From positions 1 to 13,487 of the forward strand of contig JAZQOM010000027.1 of the NCBI GenBank assembly GCA_045627885.1: 13,487 nt of DNA, read 5' to 3'. Every line of letters begins with the position of its first letter. Position 1 is the first letter of the stretch. The notes under the pieces are model-generated. The model was not told the origin of the DNA and did no database searches. It saw nothing but the letters and a program-made list of their open reading frames with translations. Positions 13,434 through 13,487 of the stretch are shown in pieces. A program made the position numbers and the translations under genes. Origin of the DNA: CALCTE01 sp045627885. GTDB taxonomy: Bacteria > Bacillota > Clostridia > Oscillospirales > CAG-272.

Positions 13434-13487
13434 TTATGATTCAAGTTGTTTTCCCAAGAACGCCGCGGCGGTTTGCAGCATTTTTAT
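13434..13487 (-). CDS. spoVT: Probable stage V sporulation protein T, C-terminal end (partial)
   Basis: Only the last 17 codons and the TAA stop are inside the window; the gene continues past the right edge. The visible end, LQTAAAFLGKQLES, closely resembles the C terminus of SpoVT (the B. subtilis protein ends ETAAGFLARQMEQ), an AbrB-domain plus GAF-domain regulator of late forespore gene expression. The match is short, so the call rests on recognition of this tail, a downstream terminator on the correct side, and the sporulation gene spo0A nearby. Another protein with a similar helix cannot be excluded. Confidence 0.6.
   Translation of the reverse strand: MKMLQTAAAFLGKQLES

Overview
The window looks like chromosomal DNA from a low-to-mid GC, endospore-lineage Firmicute, most likely class Clostridia (an Oscillospirales or Ruminococcaceae-like gut anaerobe). 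The pointers are a Spo0A gene, the last codons of a probable SpoVT, an L10-binding mRNA leader, an RqcH-type NFACT protein, a type-4 iron-sulfur uracil-DNA glycosylase, AddA, and consensus sigma-A promoters. The exact taxon cannot be read from the sequence.

Layout. (1) 1-449 holds no protein gene. It is a 179-bp tandem repeat (two full copies and a third partial one) packed with hairpins; every unit carries an 18-bp copy of a tRNA 3' end. It abuts a real tRNA-Leu(GAG) gene on the minus strand at 450-536. (2) 560-1836 has the tRNA promoter, then a divergent rplJ-rplL operon with its own promoter, an L10 leader and a strong bidirectional terminator. rplJL stands apart from its usual neighbours rplKA and rpoBC, at least within this window. 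(3) 1966-11741 is one long minus-strand block, read from right to left: addA, dxs, truA, rqcH, a type-4 udg, an orphan OmpR-family response regulator, and a small lipoprotein with its own promoter. The first six are tightly packed (15 nt, -4, -1, 70 and 6 nt between them), which suggests one transcript combining recombinational repair, isoprenoid synthesis, tRNA modification, ribosome quality control and base excision repair. (4) From 11817 on the plus strand, a spo0A gene diverges from addA. Its DNA-binding half is canonical, but its receiver domain has Glu in place of the phospho-accepting Asp. (5) 12690-13300 is a decaying pocket: a frameshifted Xre-type regulator and an internally collapsed surface-protein gene face away from each other across a region with two inverted-repeat operator candidates. 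(6) The right edge carries the final 17 codons of a probable spoVT on the minus strand.

Most interesting points: the altered Spo0A receiver (D to E, one acidic-pocket residue lost) outside its usual spoIVB neighbourhood; the tRNA-tail-bearing 179-bp repeats, whose copies differ in hairpin loops and not in stems; and the broken regulator/surface-protein pair between spo0A and spoVT. No wholly new defence or metabolic system is visible; most of the window is housekeeping.
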